The notes below the pieces were generated by a model. It had not been told where the DNA came from. It ran no database searches and saw only the letters and a list, made by a program, of their open reading frames with translations. Below, piece after piece: positions 37,749 through 38,432 of a DNA stretch of 38,432 nt. This DNA is from Chloroflexota bacterium (GTDB lineage Bacteria; Chloroflexota; Dehalococcoidia; Lucifugimonadales; UBA2962), in NCBI GenBank assembly GCA_002699485.1, contig PAAV01000036.1, positions 1-38,432 on the forward strand, written 5' to 3'. Both the position numbers and the translations under genes were made by a program. Position 1 is the stretch's first letter. Each line of letters starts with the position of its first letter.

Positions 37749-38432
37749 GTGAATAAACTAATGCTCCAAAATTTAAACATAAGCCGAACCTCAATAATTC
37801 ATATCGCAACGCTTATGATGGCAGGTCTGATCGTATACTTTTTACTGTTTAATCCCGGGATGATTTTTGGTCAAGAGCAGCAAGAAGACGAGATGAGTCA
37901 AGATGGCTTTGAAGACGAATTTATTGTCGATGAACCAGAAATCACCGAACCCCAATGGCCGTCAGATCACGACCCAACTTGGTCCAACACACTTGATTCA
38001 GCCTTACAAGATCCTTACTTTGTCGATTTATTAGCTGAGCAAGAGGCCCACGGCGACGCATCTCATTTAGACATGTGGAGTAGTCATACCGATGAGGAAT
38101 CGCACTCATCAGCGCTTAGCAATCACGGAGACGCCTCCCATTTGGATATATGGAGCAATCATAGCGAGGAACAGTCTCACTCAAGTGAATTCAGTAATCA
38201 TGGAGACGCTTCCCATTTGGACATTTTCAGCTCACATGCAGACGAACAGTCTCATGCGAGTGCACTTAGCAATCATGGAGAGATGTCTCATTTGGATATA
38301 TACAGCAGTCATGATGAATCGCAGTCTCATGGTGCTGCAGTTAGCGAACACGGAGACGCATCTCATTTGGACATATGGAGCAGTCACAGCGATGCTGAAT
38401 CGCATAGCCCGACACTTAGTGAACATGGAGAC
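37749..38432 (+). CDS. Histidine-rich 25-residue-repeat protein, exported or membrane-anchored (partial)
   Basis: An open frame from GTG 37749 (or ATG 37761) that runs off the right edge, 228 codons visible. Residues about 16-38 are hydrophobic (IIHIATLMMAGLIVYFLLF) and act as signal or anchor. An acidic stretch rich in Asp, Glu and Pro (about 43-85) follows. From residue 101 the protein consists of exact 25-residue repeats: five complete and the start of a sixth. In every complete copy, His occurs at repeat positions 1, 6, 13 and 19, with G2, S5, L7, D8, S11, S18 and S24 invariant and an aromatic at 10. The His/Asp/Ser pattern suggests binding of Zn, Cu, Ni or similar metal outside the cell; this is inference. 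I recognise no family. Neither start has a strong ribosome site. Confidence 0.85.
   Translation, partial: MNKLMLQNLNISRTSIIHIATLMMAGLIVYFLLFNPGMIFGQEQQEDEMSQDGFEDEFIVDEPEITEPQWPSDHDPTWSNTLDSALQDPYFVDLLAEQEAHGDASHLDMWSSHTDEESHSSALSNHGDASHLDIWSNHSEEQSHSSEFSNHGDASHLDIFSSHADEQSHASALSNHGEMSHLDIYSSHDESQSHGAAVSEHGDASHLDIWSSHSDAESHSPTLSEHGD
38049..38432 (+). repeat. 75-bp tandem repeat array
   Basis: Units begin at 38049, 38124, 38199, 38274, 38349 and 38424, each exactly 75 bp, in frame with the protein. Units are diverged at third positions while key codons are kept, which indicates selection on the protein rather than fresh slippage. The array continues beyond the window. Confidence 0.97.

Noticed and set aside
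38232-38426. 64-codon minus-strand frame with Met/Arg-rich repeats
   Set aside because: It is the antisense image of the 75-bp repeat array; the plus-strand frame has signal, linker and conserved His spacing.

Overview
The window is about 38 kb of moderately AT-rich bacterial chromosome, densely packed with genes. It carries single-copy core genes (dnaA, obg, nadD, pyrE, rpsU, uvrA, orn, recN) mixed with catabolic families (two amidases, a phosphotriesterase-like hydrolase, two SDR oxidoreductases, two MFS transporters, a thiolase with a MaoC hydratase). Several secreted proteins have lipoprotein signals. One has a Val/Glu/Lys-repeat stalk ending in a VVATPTPTA-like linker, a style I associate with Chloroflexota. 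With the many oxidoreductases and hydrolases, this suggests a marine Chloroflexota of the SAR202/Dehalococcoidia type. That placement is inference from protein style; no rRNA is present to confirm it.

Left part (1-15.4 kb): the 3' end of a possible aldo/keto reductase gene; a leftward pair made of a lipoprotein trypsin-like protease and an S9 peptidase; a rightward series of SbcC, a CYTH protein, a thiolase and a MaoC hydratase; a leftward class IV aminotransferase; then rightward genes for two tandem HAD phosphatases, an MFS transporter and a Kelch-repeat lipoprotein. A perfect 16-bp stem terminator closes this series and serves the facing inositol-monophosphatase gene.

Centre (16.2-22.2 kb): a 0.5-kb leader region with a palindrome, folding potential and a good promoter precedes dnaA. 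The dnaA-obg gap has a consensus DnaA box, TTA triplets and an AT-rich tract, the layout expected of a replication origin. Then follow obg, nadD, an SDR and pyrE, closely spaced, and rpsU on the opposite strand. rpsU and uvrA appear to be driven by divergent promoters with the same extended -10 sequence.

Right part (22.2-38.4 kb): uvrA, an alpha/beta hydrolase, an amidase and a phosphotriesterase-family protein run rightward and meet a second amidase tail to tail. An SDR, an MFS transporter, an unknown protein with an upstream palindrome, orn, a small unknown protein and recN follow. A pstS-like gene sits behind three TTAACC repeats at exact 11-bp spacing, a likely Pho box. No Pst permease genes are visible after it. 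The window ends inside an open reading frame for a membrane-anchored or secreted protein made of 25-residue histidine-rich repeats with four invariant histidines each. This is the most unusual object in the window.
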